In this document: positions 8,613 through 16,981 of the stretch, one piece after another | Numbering within the stretch: position 1 is the stretch's first letter | Layout of the letters: every line of letters starts with the position of its first letter | Origin: Mycobacterium sp. E3251 | GTDB taxonomy: Bacteria; Actinomycetota; Actinomycetes; Mycobacteriales; Mycobacteriaceae | Length of the DNA: 36,208 nucleotides | Direction: 5' to 3' | Assembly: GCF_001666835.1 (NCBI RefSeq) | Contig: NZ_LZJF01000026.1 | Coordinates: forward strand, 1 to 36,208 | Notes under the pieces: generated by a model | Told to the model about the DNA's origin: nothing | Database searches by the model: none | Seen by the model: only the letters and a program-made list of their open reading frames with translations | Translations under genes and position numbers: made by a program

Positions 8613-9707
8613 TTACGCCGACGTCAGCGTGGCTTGATCTTCGCCGGCGCCGGCGGGGCGGCCGTCGCCGTTGTCCGTCGTGTTGACGGCAAGCGATGGA
8701 ATTCGGGTCGCCCGCACGTAGACGGTGTCCCCCTCGCGTAGGGCCAGGGCTTCGGCGTCGCCGCGGGTGATCTGGGCGGTGAACGCGCCACCGGTGGCGG
8801 CGCTGGTCAACTCCACCCGCACCTCGAAGCCGAGCACGACCACGCGGTCGACGCTGGCGCGCACCACCCCGATCGACTCTGCGGTGCCATCGCCGCCCGC
8901 GATGGCCATTTCGGGGTTGCGACCCACCCGGATATCGTGCGGGCGAACCAGATTGCCGTTCAGTGTGGAGACCGCCCCGAGGAACGACATCACGAAGGCG
9001 CTCGCCGGTGCGTCATAGACCTCGGTCGGCGATCCCACCTGTTCGATACGACCGTGGTTCAGCACGGCAATGCGGTCGGCGACGTCCAGCGCCTCCGCCT
9101 GGTCATGGGTGACCAGGACAGTGGTCACGTGCACCTCGTCATGGAGGCGCCGCAACCACGCGCGCAGGTCCTCGCGCACCTTGGCGTCCAGCGCGCCGAA
9201 CGGCTCGTCGAGCAGCAGCACCTGCGGGTCGACCGCCAGCGCCCGCGCGAGCGCCATCCGCTGTCGTTGACCGCCGGAGAGCTGATTGGGATAACGGTTC
9301 TGAAACCCGGTCAGCCCCACCACTTCCAACAGATTGTCGACCTTGGCCTTGATCTCCGCCTTGGGGCGCTTGCGAATCTTCAGGCCGTAGGCGACGTTGT
9401 CGCGAACGGTCAGGTGCTTGAACGCGGCGTAGTGCTGGAATACGAATCCGATACCCCGCCGCTGCGGCGGCACCCGCGTGACGTCGTGCCCGTTGATGGT
9501 GATCGTCCCGCTGTCGGGCTGATCGAGCCCGGCGATGGCCCGCAACAGGGTCGACTTGCCGGAACCGCTGGGGCCCAACAGTGCCGTCAGCGAGCCGGAG
9601 GGCACCACGAAGTCCACGTTGTCCAGGGCCACGAAGTCGCCGTAGCGCTTGTTGGCATTGCGCACGACGATGGCTTGGTCGGCGGACCGGCTGGCGTTTT
9701 CTGTCAT
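8613..9707 (-). CDS. cysA1: Sulfate/thiosulfate ABC transporter ATP-binding protein CysA1
   Basis: The 364-residue ATPase that powers sulfate import through CysT-CysW. All nucleotide-binding motifs are intact: Walker [10 protein letters not shown] (45-53), Q-loop VFQHY (about 89-93), signature LSGGQ (143-147), Walker B VLLLDE (163-168) and the H-loop in [11 protein letters not shown]. The C-terminal part (about 240-364) is the regulatory beta domain of the CysA/MalK type. It is the last gene of subI-cysT-cysW-cysA1, 20 bases after the cysW stop, with GGGGA just before its ATG. M. tuberculosis has an unrelated set of rhodanese-type genes also named cysA2/cysA3, so the '1' matters. Confidence 0.94.
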   Translation of the reverse strand: MTENASRSADQAIVVRNANKRYGDFVALDNVDFVVPSGSLTALLGPSGSGKSTLLRAIAGLDQPDSGTITINGHDVTRVPPQRRGIGFVFQHYAAFKHLTVRDNVAYGLKIRKRPKAEIKAKVDNLLEVVGLTGFQNRYPNQLSGGQRQRMALARALAVDPQVLLLDEPFGALDAKVREDLRAWLRRLHDEVHVTTVLVTHDQAEALDVADRIAVLNHGRIEQVGSPTEVYDAPASAFVMSFLGAVSTLNGNLVRPHDIRVGRNPEMAIAGGDGTAESIGVVRASVDRVVVLGFEVRVELTSAATGGAFTAQITRGDAEALALREGDTVYVRATRIPSLAVNTTDNGDGRPAGAGEDQATLTSA

Positions 9708-9727
9708 ATTCGAATCCCCATGTCAGG

Positions 9728-10540
9728 CTACCTGGCCGCTCTCGCCCGGCGGATGTCCAAAATCACTTGGAAGATCAGGACCAACACCGCGACGCCCATC
9801 AACAACGTCGACAGCGCGTAGGCGCCGTACTCGGCACCACGGTTGTACCGATCCGAGACCAGCAAGGTCAGGGTTTGCGACTTCCCCGGGAGGTTCGACG
9901 ACACGATGATGACCGCGCCGTATTCGCCTAGGGTGCGGGCGACGGTCAGCACGATGCCGTAGGTCAGACCCCACCGGATCGAGGGGAGGGTGATCCGCCA
10001 AAAGGTCTGCCACCAGCCCGATCCCAGGGTCGCCGCCGCCTCCTCCTGGTCGGTCCCCAGTTCGTGCAGGACCGGTTCCACCTCGCGCACGACGAACGGC
10101 AGGGTGACGAAGATGCTGGCAAGGACGATGCCGGGCAAACCGAAGATGATCTTGAACCCGAGGTCCTTTTCGACGAAGCCGAATGCGCCGGCCGAGCCCC
10201 ACAACAGGATCAGCGCAACGCCGACGATGACCGGCGACACGGCGAAAGGCAGGTCGATGACCGCCTGCAGCACACCCTTGCCACGAAACCTATTGCGGGC
10301 GAGCACCAAAGCGGTGGGAATGCCGAAAACCACGTTCAGCGGCACCACTATGGCGACCACCAGCAAGGTCAGGTTCAGCGCCGAGATCGCCGCGGGAGTG
10401 CTCACCCAGTCGAAGAACTGGCCGAAGCCCGGCCGAAACGTCCGCCACAGGATCAGGGCAACCGGAACGACCAGCAAGACGAAAAGGTATGCAAGCCCGA
10501 CGAAGCGGATCAGGTATCGAACCCTGGACGATGACGTCAC
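9728..10540 (-). CDS. cysW: Sulfate ABC transporter permease CysW
   Basis: One of two membrane subunits of the sulfate importer, 270 residues with about six hydrophobic segments. The ATPase-contacting EAA loop is seen around ELGTDQEEAAATLGSG, followed by the typical FWRITLPSI. The GTG at 10540 is chosen because it overlaps the cysT stop by four bases (GTGA) and gives a protein of the family's length beginning with a short basic stretch and the first membrane helix. The frame is open far upstream, to 11287, but that extension is the antisense-like reading of cysT and is not part of the gene. Confidence 0.92.
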   Translation of the reverse strand: MTSSSRVRYLIRFVGLAYLFVLLVVPVALILWRTFRPGFGQFFDWVSTPAAISALNLTLLVVAIVVPLNVVFGIPTALVLARNRFRGKGVLQAVIDLPFAVSPVIVGVALILLWGSAGAFGFVEKDLGFKIIFGLPGIVLASIFVTLPFVVREVEPVLHELGTDQEEAAATLGSGWWQTFWRITLPSIRWGLTYGIVLTVARTLGEYGAVIIVSSNLPGKSQTLTLLVSDRYNRGAEYGAYALSTLLMGVAVLVLIFQVILDIRRARAAR

Positions 10541-11418
10541 GCCGCCAACTCCTGACGCTTGGCGGCGCGGCCGCCCACGATCCGCAGAATGAACAGCACC
10601 ACAAACGAAATCGACAGCAAGACGATGGATATCGCGGCGGCACCGGTGCGGTCGTCGTTCTCGATGAGGGTGCGTATCCACTGCGACGACACTTCGGTCT
10701 TGCCCGGAACCGCGCCACCGATCAGGACCACCGACCCGAACTCGCCGATCGCTCGTGAGAAGGCGAGGCCCGCGCCGGACAGCAGGGAGGGCGTCAACGA
10801 CGGCAGCACGACCGAGGTGAAAACCTTTGCGCCGCTTGCACCCAACGACGCGGCCGCCTCTTCGGTCTCGCGATCGATTTCCAGCAGCACCGGCTGCACG
10901 GCGCGCACCACGAACGGCAACGTGACGAAGGCCAGCGCCACGGCCACGCCCCACGCCGTGTGCTGCAGGTGCAGGCCCACCGGGCTGTTGTTGCCGTAGA
11001 GCGCCAGCATCACCAAGCTGGCGACGATGGTGGGCAGCGCGAACGGCAGGTCGATGATCGCGTCGACGAGCCGCTTGCCGACGAAGTCGTCCCGCACCAG
11101 CATCCAGGCGATGACCAGGCCGAACACCAAATTCACCAAGGTGACCCCGGCGGAGATGGTCAGGGTCACCCGGAACGACTCCAACGCGGCGTTCGACGTC
11201 ACCGCCAACCAGAAGGCGTGCAAGCCACCGCCGGCGGCCTGCCACGCGATGGCCGCCAGCGGCAACAGCACGATCACCGAAAGCCACAGCGTTGCCACTC
11301 CCACCCGCAGCGACGTGGTAGCCGACCAGCGAGAACGCCCGGGATTCGCTTGGCGGTGCCCGGCGTCACCGGCCGGGTGACCGAGCTCGGGCGGGCCGGG
11401 CGTGATCGCGGTCGTCAT
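10537..11418 (-). CDS. cysT: Sulfate ABC transporter permease CysT
   Basis: Membrane subunit of the sulfate importer, 293 residues, with about six hydrophobic helices after a roughly 35-residue cytoplasmic Pro/Gly/Arg-rich N-terminus. The EAA loop reads LLEIDRETEEAAASLGASG, followed by KVFTSVVLPSL. The start ATG at 11418 overlaps the subI stop by four bases (ATGA), and the stop overlaps the cysW start by four bases. The three genes are thus tightly coupled and should be made in fixed ratio. The open frame extends to 11517, but the overlap start is clearly preferable. Confidence 0.92.
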   Translation of the reverse strand: MTTAITPGPPELGHPAGDAGHRQANPGRSRWSATTSLRVGVATLWLSVIVLLPLAAIAWQAAGGGLHAFWLAVTSNAALESFRVTLTISAGVTLVNLVFGLVIAWMLVRDDFVGKRLVDAIIDLPFALPTIVASLVMLALYGNNSPVGLHLQHTAWGVAVALAFVTLPFVVRAVQPVLLEIDRETEEAAASLGASGAKVFTSVVLPSLTPSLLSGAGLAFSRAIGEFGSVVLIGGAVPGKTEVSSQWIRTLIENDDRTGAAAISIVLLSISFVVLFILRIVGGRAAKRQELAA

Positions 11419-12446
11419 CCGGTGGCCTGCGTGTAGATCTTGGTGATGCTGCCGGTGGTCTTGTCGAACAGCTGCGGGTCCACCGCGCTCCACCCACCGA
11501 GGTCGGCAATCGTCCACAGTTTCGTCGGCGCCGGAAACTGATCACGGAATTCGGCGGCAATGGCCGGGTCGACCGGCCGAAAGCCGGCCTGCCCCCACAC
11601 CTTCTGCGCCGTGGCCGTGTACTGAAAGTTCTTGAAGGCGACCGCGGCGTCCAGGTGCGGGCTGGTGGTTACCACCGCAACCGGATTGTCGATTTTGAAA
11701 GTCTGCGGCGGGTTGATGTGCTCAACCGGTTTGCCTGCACGCTCGGTGGCGATCGCCTCGTTCTCGTAACTGATCAACACATCCCCGCTGCCCTGAACGA
11801 AAACATCGGTGGCCTCCCTCCCCGAACCGGGCCGCAACTTGACGTGTTCGTGCACCAGCTTGCTGATGAAGTCGACGCCGGCCTGGGTGTTGCCGCCGCC
11901 TTCGCTCTTGACGGCGTACGGTGCGAGCAAATTCCACTTGGCCGACCCCGAGCTCAGCGGGCTGGGCGTGATGACCTCCACTCCCGGGCGCAGCAGGTCG
12001 TCCCAGTCTTTGATGTTTTTCGGGTTGCCTTTACGCACCACCAGGGTCACCACCGATCCGAACGGAATTCCCTTGGTGGCGTCGGTATTCCAGTCTTTGG
12101 ACACCTTGCCGGCCTTCACCAATCGCGTGATGTCCGGTTCGACCGAGAAGTTCACCACGTCGGCCGGCTTGCCGTCGACTACTCCGCGCGACTGGTCGCC
12201 CGAGGCGCCGTAGGAGGTGATCACCTGAATGCCCTTGCCCTCCTCGGCGGCATTGAAGGCGGGGATGACCTTGCTCCAGCCGGGTTCTGGGACCGAATAG
12301 GCCACCAGCGTGATGCTGGTGCGCGCGTTGGTTGGGCCGCCCCCGCCCACGACGTCACTGGCGCCGCCACTACATCCCGAGATGACTGCGACGATGAGGG
12401 CGAGGGCACTCACCGGCCGCCAGCGCGAAACGATGTCGTGGAGCAT
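11415..12446 (-). CDS. subI: Sulfate-binding lipoprotein SubI
   Basis: Substrate-binding protein of the sulfate ABC importer, 343 residues. A basic N-terminus and hydrophobic core lead to a lipobox VISGC, so Cys25 should be lipidated and hold the protein on the outer face of the membrane. The mature part begins SITLVAYSVPEPGW and contains PADVVNFSVEPDI and the family stretch LISYENEA, all typical of sulfate-binding proteins. It is the first gene of the operon and feeds CysT/CysW/CysA1. The ribosome binding site GGAAGG (12452-12457) precedes the ATG. The 114-base region between this start and the upstream Cys-rich leader is a candidate attenuator. Confidence 0.93.
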   Translation of the reverse strand: MLHDIVSRWRPVSALALIVAVISGCSGGASDVVGGGGPTNARTSITLVAYSVPEPGWSKVIPAFNAAEEGKGIQVITSYGASGDQSRGVVDGKPADVVNFSVEPDITRLVKAGKVSKDWNTDATKGIPFGSVVTLVVRKGNPKNIKDWDDLLRPGVEVITPSPLSSGSAKWNLLAPYAVKSEGGGNTQAGVDFISKLVHEHVKLRPGSGREATDVFVQGSGDVLISYENEAIATERAGKPVEHINPPQTFKIDNPVAVVTTSPHLDAAVAFKNFQYTATAQKVWGQAGFRPVDPAIAAEFRDQFPAPTKLWTIADLGGWSAVDPQLFDKTTGSITKIYTQATG

Positions 12447-12572
12447 TCGGGCCTTCCGGTACGGGGACTTGGGTGATAGCGGTCCCGTTGCTGCGGAAAG
12501 GCGCCTAAACGACTAGGAGGCCTGACGAACCCCATACCAGACCGCACACGGGATTGGCGGTCAGCGACAACA
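12447..12572 (-). promoter_or_regulatory. subI: Candidate cysteine-responsive attenuator of subI-cysTWA
   Basis: Between the leader's Cys codons (12567-12572) and the subI start lies AGGCCTCCTAG (12513-12523 in the minus sense). Its GGCCTCC can pair with GGAAGGCC, which includes the subI ribosome binding site (12452-12457), with one bulged base. A second segment, GCCTTTCC, can also pair with the site. The layout mirrors the sirA leader region. The pairing is by eye only. Confidence 0.35.
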
Positions 12573-12617
12573 GTGCACGAAGACATGGCGTTCCACGACA
12601 CCGGATGTCACGTGCAT
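12561..12617 (-). CDS. Cys-Cys leader peptide upstream of subI-cysTWA
   Basis: An 18-residue ORF, MHVTSGVVERHVFVHCCR, ends with two consecutive Cys codons (TGT TGT) one residue before the stop. The ATG at 12617 has no ribosome binding site, but a -10-like TAGGCT sits exactly seven bases upstream, so the transcript would begin at the start codon. The same design precedes sirA-cysH, and leaderless poly-Cys short ORFs are known attenuators of mycobacterial sulfur genes. It ends 114 bases before subI, close to the 108 bases at sirA. In-frame GTG codons downstream are possible alternative starts, but they lack a matching promoter. Function is inferred from design and placement. Confidence 0.75.
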   Translation of the reverse strand: MHVTSGVVERHVFVHCCR

Positions 12618-12624
12618 GGCGGGA

Positions 12625-12630
12625 AGCCTA
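12625..12630 (-). promoter_or_regulatory. -10 element of the subI-cysTWA operon
   Basis: TAGGCT on the minus strand fully matches the TANNNT pattern and lies seven bases before the ATG of the Cys-Cys leader. This places the transcription start at that ATG. Confidence 0.6.
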
Positions 12631-12695
12631 ACAGGAATCGGCAGGCCCGCCACCGCTCGCGTCGCCATGCCGGCGCGCGGCGCGAAGTCGCACAC

Positions 12696-12773
12696 TCAAT
12701 GCGTTAGCCACCACGCGACGATCACCAGCACCACGAGCGAGACCAGAATCAACGTCACGTGTGACCGGGGCAT
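12696..12773 (-). CDS. 25-residue single-helix membrane peptide
   Basis: An ATG at 12773, five bases after the stop of the preceding small gene, opens a 25-codon frame. After a short polar start (MPRSHV) the product is one continuous hydrophobic helix, LILVSLVVLVIVAWW, ending in LTH. Such an uninterrupted Leu/Val/Ile run in a GC-rich genome is unlikely to be random. The close spacing suggests translation coupled to the upstream gene. It is too short for usual gene calling. Small single-helix peptides often bind and adjust larger membrane proteins, but no partner is indicated beyond its operon mate. It lies in the position of the small-gene region Rv2401/Rv2401A of M. tuberculosis; identity with either is not established. 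Confidence 0.55.
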   Translation of the reverse strand: MPRSHVTLILVSLVVLVIVAWWLTH

Positions 12774-12778
12774 GGGCG

Positions 12779-12973
12779 CTACCCTGGCGCCTCACCGGCG
12801 CGGCGGGCGCGGCGCATCAGGGTGATGCTTTTGCCGAGCAGGCCGTCGAGCAGTCCCGCCGTCACCGCGGCCACTACCAGCACAACCGGCATCACCACCA
12901 TGGCCTGGAGTACGAAAGCGAGCCCGGAAAGCCACAGCTCGTTGCCGTCCCACCAATTCAGGAATGCGGTCAC
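12779..12973 (-). CDS. Small membrane protein (64 aa)
   Basis: About 64 residues from the GTG at 12973. An aromatic, acidic N-terminus (FLNWWDGNE) is followed by about 35 hydrophobic residues, including VVMPVVLVVAAVTAGLL (one long or two short helices), and a basic tail MRRARRAGEAPG. The positive tail suggests a cytoplasmic C-terminus. The start is chosen because TAGGGT lies seven bases upstream, giving a leaderless transcript. A GTG three codons earlier and a longer frame to 13081 are possible, but the longer frame adds a Pro/Arg-rich stretch unlike a real N-terminus. It is followed after five bases by a 25-residue membrane peptide. It diverges from the trehalase gene. Function unknown. Confidence 0.6.
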   Translation of the reverse strand: MTAFLNWWDGNELWLSGLAFVLQAMVVMPVVLVVAAVTAGLLDGLLGKSITLMRRARRAGEAPG

Positions 12974-12980
12974 GAAGCTC

Positions 12981-12986
12981 ACCCTA
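12981..12986 (-). promoter_or_regulatory. -10 element for the small membrane-protein pair
   Basis: TAGGGT on the minus strand matches TANNNT and lies seven bases before the GTG at 12973, consistent with a leaderless transcript covering both small membrane genes. Confidence 0.45.
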
Positions 12987-13243
12987 TTCGGCCCTGCAGC
13001 CGAAAACCAACGTGCGCGTGTCCGCCCCGTCGGCGGCGGCCCGGCGGGCACGGTGCCGGCCCGCGCCCGGGTAGACGTCACGGTGATTGAAAAGCGGGCC
13101 CCGGCGCTGCGGCGAGTGCTCGCCTGCCGCGTCGCGATCGGCGGGCTTCCGGAGCGGTTGGCTCGGCGCCGCGGGTCATCCGAAGTTGCGCCACGTCGGC
13201 GAAAGAATGGACGCCGGGCCGGTCAACAGATGATGATGTCGGG

Positions 13244-15280
13244 ATGGTCCTGCACGCCCAGCCCGACGACCAGCCCGCCGACGCCATGCCCGAGGAGGCA
13301 TTTCAAGCGGACACGGCGGCCTTACCTTCGCCCATCGACTTCAGCGCGCCGGCTCCGCTGGCCTCGAGCGGGGCACTGCGGAACCCGTTCCCGCCGATCG
13401 CGGACTACGCGTTCTTGTCCGACTGGGAGACGACCTGCCTGATCTCGCCGGCCGGCTCGGTCGAATGGATGTGCGTGCCGCGCCCGGACTCGCCCAGCGT
13501 CTTCGGCGCCATCCTGGACCGCAGCGCCGGCCACTTCCGGCTCGGCCCCTACGGCGTCTCGGTGCCCTCGGCGCGGCGCTACCTGCCCGGCAGCCTGATC
13601 ATGGAGACCACGTGGCAGACCCACACCGGGTGGCTGATCGTGCGCGACGCGCTGGTGATGGGGCCCTGGCACGACATCGAGCGCCGGTCCAGGACCCACC
13701 GCCGCACGCCGATGGACTGGGACGCCGAGCACATCCTGCTGCGAACGGTGCGCTGCGTCAGCGGCACCGTCGAGCTGATGATGAGCTGCGAACCCGCGTT
13801 CGACTATCACCGCGTGGGCTCCACCTGGGAATACTCGGCCAACGCATACGGCGAGGCGATCGCGCGGGCCACCAAGCAGCCCGACGCCCACCCGACCCTG
13901 CGGCTCACCACCAACCTGCGGATCGGGCTGGAGGGCCGCGAAGCCCGCGCCCGCACCCGCATGAAGGAGGGTGACGACGTATTCGTCGCCCTGAGCTGGA
14001 CCAAGCACCCGGCGCCGCAAACCTACGAAGAGGCCGCCGACAAGATGTGGCAGACCACCGAGTGCTGGCGGCAATGGATCAACATCGGCAACTTCCCCGA
14101 CCACCCGTGGCGCGCCTACCTGCAGCGCAGCGCGCTCACGCTGAAGGGGCTGACGTACTCGCCCACCGGGGCGCTGCTGGCGGCCGCCACCACCTCGCTG
14201 CCGGAAACGCCGCAGGGCGAACGCAACTGGGACTACCGCTACGCCTGGGTGCGCGACTCCACGTTCGCGTTGTGGGGGCTTTACACGCTCGGGCTGGATC
14301 GGGAAGCCGACGACTTCTTCGCGTTCATCGCCGACGTCTCGGGCGCCAACAGCAACGAGCGGCACCCGCTGCAGGTGATGTACGGCGTGGGCGGCGAACG
14401 CAGCCTGGTGGAAGAAGAGCTGCACCACTTGTCCGGTTATGACCACGCCCGACCGGTGCGCATCGGCAACGGGGCCTACGACCAGGTCCAGCACGACATC
14501 TGGGGCTCCATCCTCGATTCGTTCTACCTGCACTGCAAGTCTCGTGAGCAGATCCCGGAGAGCTTGTGGCCGGTGCTCAAGAAGCAGGTGGAAGAGGCCA
14601 TCAAGCACTGGCGGGAGCCCGACCGGGGCATCTGGGAGGTCCGCGGGGAACCGCAGCACTTCACCTCGTCGAAGGTGATGTGCTGGGTGGCGCTCGACCG
14701 CGGGGCCAAGCTGGCCGAGCGGCAGGGCGAGAAGAGCTATGCGCAGCAGTGGCGGGCCATCGCCGAGGAGATCAAGGACGACATCCTGCAACACGGGGTG
14801 GACTCCCGCGGGGTGTTCACCCAGCGCTACGGCACCGACGCGCTCGACGCCTCGCTGCTGCTCGTGGTGCTCACCCGCTTTCTGCCCCCGGACGACCCCA
14901 GGGTGCGCAACACCGTGCTGGCCATCGCCGACGAACTCACCCAGGAAGGCCTGGTGCTGCGCTATCGGGTGGAGGAGACCGACGACGGGCTGTCGGGCGA
15001 GGAAGGCACGTTCACGATCTGCTCGTTCTGGTTGGTCTCGGCGCTGGTGGAGATCGGCGAGGTGGCGCGCGCCAAGCGGTTGTGTGAGCGGCTGCTGTCC
15101 TACGCCAGCCCGTTGCACCTCTACGCCGAGGAGATCGAGCCCCGGACGGGCCGGCACCTGGGCAACTTCCCGCAAGCGTTCACCCACCTGGCGCTGATCA
15201 ACGCGGTGGTGCACGTGATCCGCGCCGAGGAGGAGGCCGACGGCTCCGGGATGTTCCAGCCCGCCAACGCGCCGATGTAG
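13244..15280 (+). CDS. treH: GH15 family trehalase-like glycoside hydrolase
   Basis: A 678-residue cytoplasmic enzyme matching Rv2402 by position. GH15 enzymes of this mycobacterial group have been shown to hydrolyse trehalose to glucose. The N-terminal beta-sandwich (about 45-290) is followed by the (alpha/alpha)6 barrel. Barrel motifs include RNWDYRYAWVRDSTFALWG, PDRGIWEVRG with the likely acid Glu465, and SGEEGTFTICSFWLV with the likely base Glu586 or Glu587. No signal peptide is seen. The start is uncertain: the ATG at 13244 has only a weak upstream site, and an in-frame ATG at 13286 (MPEEAF) is a sound alternative. GH15 members with other substrates (alpha-glucans, isomaltose) look similar, so trehalase is inferred from orthology. 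Confidence 0.85.
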   Translation: MVLHAQPDDQPADAMPEEAFQADTAALPSPIDFSAPAPLASSGALRNPFPPIADYAFLSDWETTCLISPAGSVEWMCVPRPDSPSVFGAILDRSAGHFRLGPYGVSVPSARRYLPGSLIMETTWQTHTGWLIVRDALVMGPWHDIERRSRTHRRTPMDWDAEHILLRTVRCVSGTVELMMSCEPAFDYHRVGSTWEYSANAYGEAIARATKQPDAHPTLRLTTNLRIGLEGREARARTRMKEGDDVFVALSWTKHPAPQTYEEAADKMWQTTECWRQWINIGNFPDHPWRAYLQRSALTLKGLTYSPTGALLAAATTSLPETPQGERNWDYRYAWVRDSTFALWGLYTLGLDREADDFFAFIADVSGANSNERHPLQVMYGVGGERSLVEEELHHLSGYDHARPVRIGNGAYDQVQHDIWGSILDSFYLHCKSREQIPESLWPVLKKQVEEAIKHWREPDRGIWEVRGEPQHFTSSKVMCWVALDRGAKLAERQGEKSYAQQWRAIAEEIKDDILQHGVDSRGVFTQRYGTDALDASLLLVVLTRFLPPDDPRVRNTVLAIADELTQEGLVLRYRVEETDDGLSGEEGTFTICSFWLVSALVEIGEVARAKRLCERLLSYASPLHLYAEEIEPRTGRHLGNFPQAFTHLALINAVVHVIRAEEEADGSGMFQPANAPM

Positions 15281-15290
15281 CACACCGGCC

Positions 15291-16082
15291 TCAGCCCAGC
15301 GCGCTCACTTTGTCTCGCATGACTTGCGCGATGTCGAGGGCCCTGGCGTTCGTGTCACGCGGCGCTTCCTGCGATGCGCCCGATGAGTCGACGAAGTCAA
15401 CCTCAACTTCGATGAGGCAATTGTCCCGCACCCCAACGGCCCGCTCGGCGGGGAGGGATGGGGGCGAGAACGACGGCGGTGTGTTCCATTGCGTCGAAAT
15501 GGTAGCCGCAACAACGGAAACGGCGCTTTGCACGTGGGAAATCTTCACTTCCAGCGGCAGGCTTCCGCCCGAAAGGGGGACCGTCTTCCCATCGCATTCG
15601 CGCCACTGCCTGGCGAACGTCGCGAACACGGCGTAGGCGTCGGCGGCCGTGGGCATGCTGAGGGCCGCCTCTTGCACCCTGGTCACCGCCGCGCCGGACG
15701 CGGCGGGCCGCCATGTTGTGAGCGCGACGGCTCGCACGTTGGCGGACCGATAAGCGCCCGCCTGCATCATCACCGCGACCCCGAGGCAGCCCTCGCCCCC
15801 CTGTGATGGCTCACCGCCCAACATCTCGGCGCCCCCGACAAGCGGCGGGGAGCGGGGGTCGAGCTCCACCGGCTCCCTGACAACGCGGGATAGCGCGCTC
15901 TTGCCGAGAAGCACCCGCTCGAGGGTCTGCCCGTCGAGGAATCGCGACGTGCGGTTCGCCGGTGGCCGCGCCGCGCCACCGACCGTGGTGGAGCAGGCCG
16001 TGGCCGAGATCAGAACGACCGAAAGCGCTGCGGCGCACCGACGTCGTCGCCGGGATACCCCACTGCCGCAAATACTTTCCAT
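15291..16082 (-). CDS. PknH_C-type sensor-domain lipoprotein, copy 1 (LppR-like)
   Basis: Predicted lipoprotein of 263 residues. An Arg-rich N-region (RRRRR) and hydrophobic core end at the lipobox-like SATAC, giving lipidated Cys30. The rest fits the PknH_C extracellular domain, the sensor domain of kinase PknH and of mycobacterial lipoproteins such as LppR. Typical features are GCLGVAV (C99), a W near the QEAALSM segment, FARQWRECDGKTV (C163), and ERAVGVRDNCLIEVEV (C222) with the C-terminal LDIAQVMRDKV. It is the last of three tandem family members, 119 bases downstream of copy 2, and ends just after the convergent trehalase stop. Ligand and role are unknown. Confidence 0.8.
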   Translation of the reverse strand: MESICGSGVSRRRRRCAAALSVVLISATACSTTVGGAARPPANRTSRFLDGQTLERVLLGKSALSRVVREPVELDPRSPPLVGGAEMLGGEPSQGGEGCLGVAVMMQAGAYRSANVRAVALTTWRPAASGAAVTRVQEAALSMPTAADAYAVFATFARQWRECDGKTVPLSGGSLPLEVKISHVQSAVSVVAATISTQWNTPPSFSPPSLPAERAVGVRDNCLIEVEVDFVDSSGASQEAPRDTNARALDIAQVMRDKVSALG

Positions 16083-16201
16083 GCGCTTCTCGGCTACCTC
16101 CCACTTCGCCCGAGTTTAGGCTTGAGGGCACGGCGAACCCGTCGGCCACGCGTGAGCACAGCTCAACCCCAGACAAGTCCCAGGTTGGTGGCAGCTGCCG
16201 G

Positions 16202-16981
16202 TCAGCTCAGCCCGCTGACCTTGTCCATCATCGCGTGCGCGATGTCGATGGCGCTGCGGTTCACGTCGCCCGACCCCTCGTCCGACGAGCGCGTCGAATT
16301 GAAAAATGCCACTTCGACTTCGACGAGGCAGTTCCCCCGTACGCCGATGGCGCGCGCCTCGGGCCTGGGTCCGCTCGACGGCAGGCCCGGCAATTGGGTA
16401 TCGATCGAAATGGTCGCGGCCAGAACCGATTCTGAGAGCCGGACCTCGGAAATGGTGTCCGCGAAGACGATCGCGGGGCGGTCGGTGATGATGCTCGGGC
16501 GTCCGATGGTCACGGTGGTGCCGTCGCAGTCGCGCCACTGCTGTGCAAACTGTTGGAACAACGTGGCGGCCCCGGCGGCGCTGGAGAGGGCGACCACACC
16601 CTCGGCGACGCTGATGATCTTCGCCGGCCCGCGCTGGTTCCACCACGTCTCCCGCGCCGCATTCTTGACGTCGCCGGATCGATATACGTCCTTCACCATC
16701 ATCGACGCGACACCCACGCAATTGGCGGGCGAGACCGCACCGAAGGCCGGCGGCAGCACCTCGGGACCGCCGAAGCGCGCCGGGAGGTCGTTTTTGCTTC
16801 CGAAGGACTGGCCAAGCAGCTTCGACAGCTCGGCGTCGTCGAGGAGCACCTGCTTGACCGGTTGCCCGGTGACCGGGTGGGGCTTCAGATTCGGCGCTGG
16901 CCGCGCGGTGCCGTCGACGGTGCAGCCGGTGGCGAGCGCCACGGCGGCTAGGCAGGAGAGGACGATTCGGGCGGTTCTCAT
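16202..16981 (-). CDS. PknH_C-type sensor-domain lipoprotein, copy 2 (LppR-like)
   Basis: A 259-residue predicted lipoprotein with a classic lipobox LATGC (Cys20). It shares with copy 1 the motifs CVGVASMM, QQFAQQWRDCDGTTV, RAIGVRGNCLVEVEV and the tail IDIAHAMMDKVS, so the two are close paralogues. The ATG at 16981 overlaps the stop of copy 3 by one base (TGATG), indicating coupled translation. The frame is open far upstream, but only the coupled ATG gives a proper signal peptide. As a membrane-anchored outer-face protein it may bind a cell-wall-derived ligand; this is not shown by the sequence. Confidence 0.82.
   Translation of the reverse strand: MRTARIVLSCLAAVALATGCTVDGTARPAPNLKPHPVTGQPVKQVLLDDAELSKLLGQSFGSKNDLPARFGGPEVLPPAFGAVSPANCVGVASMMVKDVYRSGDVKNAARETWWNQRGPAKIISVAEGVVALSSAAGAATLFQQFAQQWRDCDGTTVTIGRPSIITDRPAIVFADTISEVRLSESVLAATISIDTQLPGLPSSGPRPEARAIGVRGNCLVEVEVAFFNSTRSSDEGSGDVNRSAIDIAHAMMDKVSGLS

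Noticed and set aside
9728..11287. One long 519-residue protein covering cysW and more
   Set aside because: The upstream part is an out-of-frame reading of cysT; the GTG at 10540 overlapping the cysT stop gives a normal CysW.
13322..15283. 653-codon minus-strand frame
   Set aside because: Antisense to the GH15 gene, whose motifs are unmistakable; the product is low-complexity and has no recognisable domain.
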